From Cycas panzhihuaensis (lineage: Eukaryota > Cycadophyta), in NCBI GenBank assembly GCA_023213395.1, contig CM041465.1:16616001-16680000 (forward strand): a stretch of 64,000 nucleotides of DNA. Reading direction: 5' to 3'. The notes below the pieces were generated by a model, which was given only the letters and a program-made list of their open reading frames with translations, did not search any database and was not told the origin of the DNA. Of this stretch, positions 60,972 to 64,000 are shown piece after piece. Within the stretch, counting starts at the first letter, position 1, and each line of letters begins with the position of its first letter. The position numbers and the translations under genes were made by a program.

Positions 60972-63299
60972 GAGGAGACTAGTTCCTTTTATTCTAATTT
61001 TTCTGCTCAAGGAGATTTAAAGAAGGGTTACAAACCCTTGGTGATGACCTTCCCCCTCCGAAGGTGATCCAAGGTTTGCTAAGACCATTTTTTGTAAATT
61101 TAAGCTTCTGGAGCAGTATTAAAAGCTAGAGTAAGGCTACTTTTAGATCTGATTTTCTTTTTTAGATCTCTGTCAAGGGTGCAACACTATTTTCTTCAAA
61201 AATAGTGTTTTTTTTCTTAATTTTTTTCTTTAAAGAAAATTTTATTTTACAAGGAAAGAGGCTGATCTAATTTATTTAGCTTTTTTTTACTGTAAATCAG
61301 TTTGATAATTATTGTCTTTGACCTGTAATTGATCTGCACCAAAAATCTCTCAGTGTTGGGTAGATTCATTACTATTTTTAGTGATTTTTAGCCTAAAAAC
61401 TATTGTATTTCACTAATTTCTACTAAATCTGGCTGGCTATCCCTAAACTAACATTATTTATAGGAGTATCTATCTTCAAGGAAGAAATCTAGACTACTCT
61501 GAGGCTCTCTGAAGTGTCTGGTCTAGCCTCAGGCTATTTTTAGCCTTCAAATCCCAATGAGGGCACTTAAATTCTTCATTTTTACTTGTACTCACAAGTA
61601 CATTATCATTTGATTGTGTTGCTACATACGTGGGTCCCAGAAAGTGAAGATAGTGACTAAATGCCATTCCTCAGAAGTTTGTAGAAGCCATACGACTCTC
61701 TAAACGTCCCACAACCTATGCGCCCAACTAAAGAGTCATTAGACTCGTTCTCTCTCCATAAGTCTCCATCATAGGTGAAACCTAAAGTGAATCCCAATCA
61801 TCACTGGGCACCCCTACTCCTAAATTTTTGGATCGATTTAAGCTTTCTACACAGAGATACAAGGCATTGTGTATCTACAGTGGGTGCATCAACGACGACA
61901 ACTCCGTCACTTGAATTTTTTGAAAAAAATTCATTTTTTCAACATTCAACTTTTAAAATTATGTTATAAAAATTAGAATATCCATAGTATATTCCTTTTT
62001 ATATAATCTCTTTGGTCTAAAGTTTACATTAAGTGTTCTTTTAAGTCACTTAAAGTACTAAAAATTCACTTTTTAAACCAAAATTTAAAGATTACTAAGT
62101 GTTTTTTAGTCTTTTAACTCTTTTTTACTTCACTTTAGTGAATAAAAGACTAAATCAAGGCTTTTAAGTGATTTACTACATTAAAAGTGATATTTTTTCT
62201 TTATTAAGCTATTTTTCTTAGTCAAGGCACCTTGCATGATGACCCTAGCTTAATTTTTTTCTTAAGGAAAAACCACATTTTTTGTACTTTTGGAGTTAAA
62301 AATCTTCCTTGATACATAGTGAGTTCATTAAATGACTGATGATAAGTCATTTGCTTATAATTGAAGATTAAAAATACTTGATTAAGGTGCTTATTAAGGC
62401 TCCTTGTGAGGTGTCCTTATTACTCAAAGTTGCAAAAATATTTAAATTTCAGCCTTTATTTTTAGGCATTTCAAGCTTTATTTTACACTTATTTCATGTT
62501 TATAAGTGTTAAAAGGTCTTATTAAGAGTGATTTTAAGTGTTGATACCTTGTCAAAAATGATATTTATCACTATTTCAACACTCTTTTTAAGTCACCTTG
62601 CATGGTGACCTTAGTCTCAAAAGGGGCTCAATAATACTTCTGACTTAATAAAATCACTTCAGTTTTTTATTGTTGGGACTATTTTAAAGTCCCAACACTT
62701 GGTGCTTGGTGTCATTATTTGGAAAGTGGTCTTCTTCTCTTCACTTTCGAGCATTAAAAGGAACCCACTTATACTTTTATCACAAGATTTTGCTTTGCTT
62801 CTTTGAGTACTTAGCATCTTTTCAAAGTATTTTTTTTACAAAACTCATTATATTCAAGCATCTTTTTTTACTTGGATTTGTATAGAACTCTCACTTCATT
62901 AAACTGCTCATTGTAAACAACACTTTAAGTGTTCATTTGATATACTAGCTTGCTTCTTTTTGAAGCCTCTTTCATTGTAAGCTTAATCAAGCACTTTCAT
63001 AAGTACATCATCCAAGTAAAATAAATCTTAAGTTCACTTTAACCTTCTAAAAAGTGACTTTAAAAATCTTGTTGGAGAGGCCCCAAAAAGGTTCAAACCT
63101 TGCCTCTGAAATAACCTTAAGCTTGGTGCATTCCTTAGGGGACCAACTAACTATACGGTCAGTGCATGACAATTAAGATTACTTGAGGGAAAGGAGATCT
63201 GAAAAGGGTGTTATTGGGGCTGTGAATTCCACGGAAAGCACGGTACGTCTATGCAGATCAACCCTACCTGCCTTATCCTAGATTTAACTTGACCAACTA
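60972..63299 (+). other. C5 leader
   Basis: No gene recognised. Three copies of a CACCTTGCATG-TGACC-like motif occur at 62224, 62396 and 62591, and the last forms the hairpin GTCACC-TTGCAT-GGTGAC. A nested inverted repeat (AGAGGC/GCCTCT enclosing AAGGTT/AACCTT) lies at about 63076-63106, upstream of gag. The stretch 61980-62980 is rich in AAGTG/CACTT words. Confidence 0.6.
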
Positions 63300-64000
63300 T
63301 TGGATCTCCTCTATAGATCAGGGTTGGACCAACTCCATAGCCTAGTCCTCCACCCCTCATCATTACATTCAGTTGTTGGATCTTCTAGTAAGATCAAAAT
63401 TATTGATGTTCATGTGGATCAAAATATTGTATGTGCAAAAACTTCTAAGGAAGCATGGGACATTTTGTCCTCTTTGTATGAAAGGCGAGATGAAGCTCGC
63501 ATATTGATGGTAAAAGCCAAGTTATATTTTGCAAAATTTATCAAGCCTATGTCAGCTTTTCTTTCCTCCATCAAAGAGGTATGTAATGAATTAAATACAG
63601 TAGGTAGTCCAACCACTACATATGAGCTTATAACATCAATCACCAAAGCTTTGCCAAAGGACTACAATAGCTTTATATCTTCTACTACACGAGATGGTTC
63701 ACTCAAACGAATGTCATTTAATGAACTTGAAAGCTTGTTGCTTCAAGAGGAATAAATTTACACTAAGGATAATGGGGATGAACCATCTACATCAGGTGCA
63801 TTCACGGCTAAATCAAAGGCCAAGTAGAACCCCAAACCTATACTCTCAAAGTAGTTTGGGAACATGAACATTGGCTCTTCAAAGACCAATGTTGTTTTTC
63901 ATTATTGTGGCAAAGTTAACCACATTACACCTGATTGTAGGAAGAAGCAAGCATATCTATGATAACAGTAATAGTAGCCATGTCAACAAAGTCAGAGACA
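63300..64000 (+). pseudogene. gag: C5 gag, incomplete and broken
   Basis: A 151-codon frame from ATG 63300 contains KTSKEAWDILSSLYERRDEA, YELITSITKALPKDYNSF and FNELESLLLQEE, the standard capsid of copia gag (EAWxxLxxxY...LLxxLPxxY...LxxLLxxEE). The true start is probably upstream, because the usual FxGxNYxxWxxxM region is not in this frame. After the stop at 63753-63755 homology continues to HYCGKVNHITPDC, a zinc knuckle whose first cysteine is F. Confidence 0.85.

Larger units (their letters stand above)
60424..64000 (+). mobile_element. C5: 5' part of a copia element, running off the window
   Basis: It has an LTR end, primer site, 2.3-kb leader and gag, but the window ends in the nucleocapsid. 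The LTR start (TGTTAAGAC at 60424) is a guess, and without the 3' LTR neither age nor target duplication can be read. Confidence 0.8.

Noticed and set aside
61775-61969. 64-codon frame in the C5 leader
   Set aside because: Short, no recognisable motif, and inside a retroelement leader.

Overview
The window is a piece of a large, AT-rich plant nuclear genome and consists almost entirely of LTR retrotransposons in several states of decay. I found no intact host gene, no rRNA or tRNA gene and no CRISPR array. The plant assignment rests on Ty1/copia elements with initiator-Met primer binding sites (TGGTATCAGAGC), Tat-type Ty3/gypsy remnants, and captured gene pieces that resemble plant nuclear genes. 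The many old, nested, heavily mutated copies suit a species with a very large genome, perhaps a gymnosperm, but the species cannot be decided from the sequence.

Layout. 1-7465: copia element C1, plus strand, its 5' LTR cut by the window edge. 7466-10055: gypsy relic with protease, an RNase H and then reverse transcriptase. 10056-11345: minus-strand copia 3' end with its LTR. 11346-12783: old LTR-like sequence ending in a TATC/TA microsatellite. 12784-17470: complete non-autonomous LTR element C2 (392-bp LTRs, target duplication ATCTC) that carries a captured ACT-domain (ACR) gene fragment. 17476-22680: two minus-strand copia remnants, one holding a roughly 295-bp (AT)n tract. 22960-46110: gypsy element G1, plus strand, whose gag is split twice: by complete copia C3 (26315-34628, 336-bp LTRs, duplication TCTAC) and by minus-strand copia C4 (35742-43201, duplication CTATT/CCATT). 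The C4 leader carries a second host-like gene fragment. 46250-50640: an inverted and a direct copy of the G1 LTR/leader. 50780-53056: plus-strand copia pol with a probable 3' LTR. 53560-56600: minus-strand gypsy gag-protease. 56600-60400: AT-rich sequence without recognisable genes. 60424-64000: 5' part of copia C5 (LTR, leader, gag), running off the end.

How the parts relate. C1, C3 and C4 once encoded complete gag-protease-integrase-RT-RNase H polyproteins, but all carry stops and frameshifts, and C1 and C3 have lost the protease glycine; none is autonomous now. Hand-counted LTR divergences rank ages: C1 about 2.5% (4/162), C3 about 4.5% (15/336), C4 about 7.6% (30/394), C2 about 10% (40/392). 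C3 and C4 inserted after G1, since both interrupt its gag. The most notable observations are the two retroelements with captured host gene fragments in sense orientation, the gypsy relic with RNase H upstream of RT, and a palindrome shared by the LTRs of C1 and C5. All counts were made by eye.
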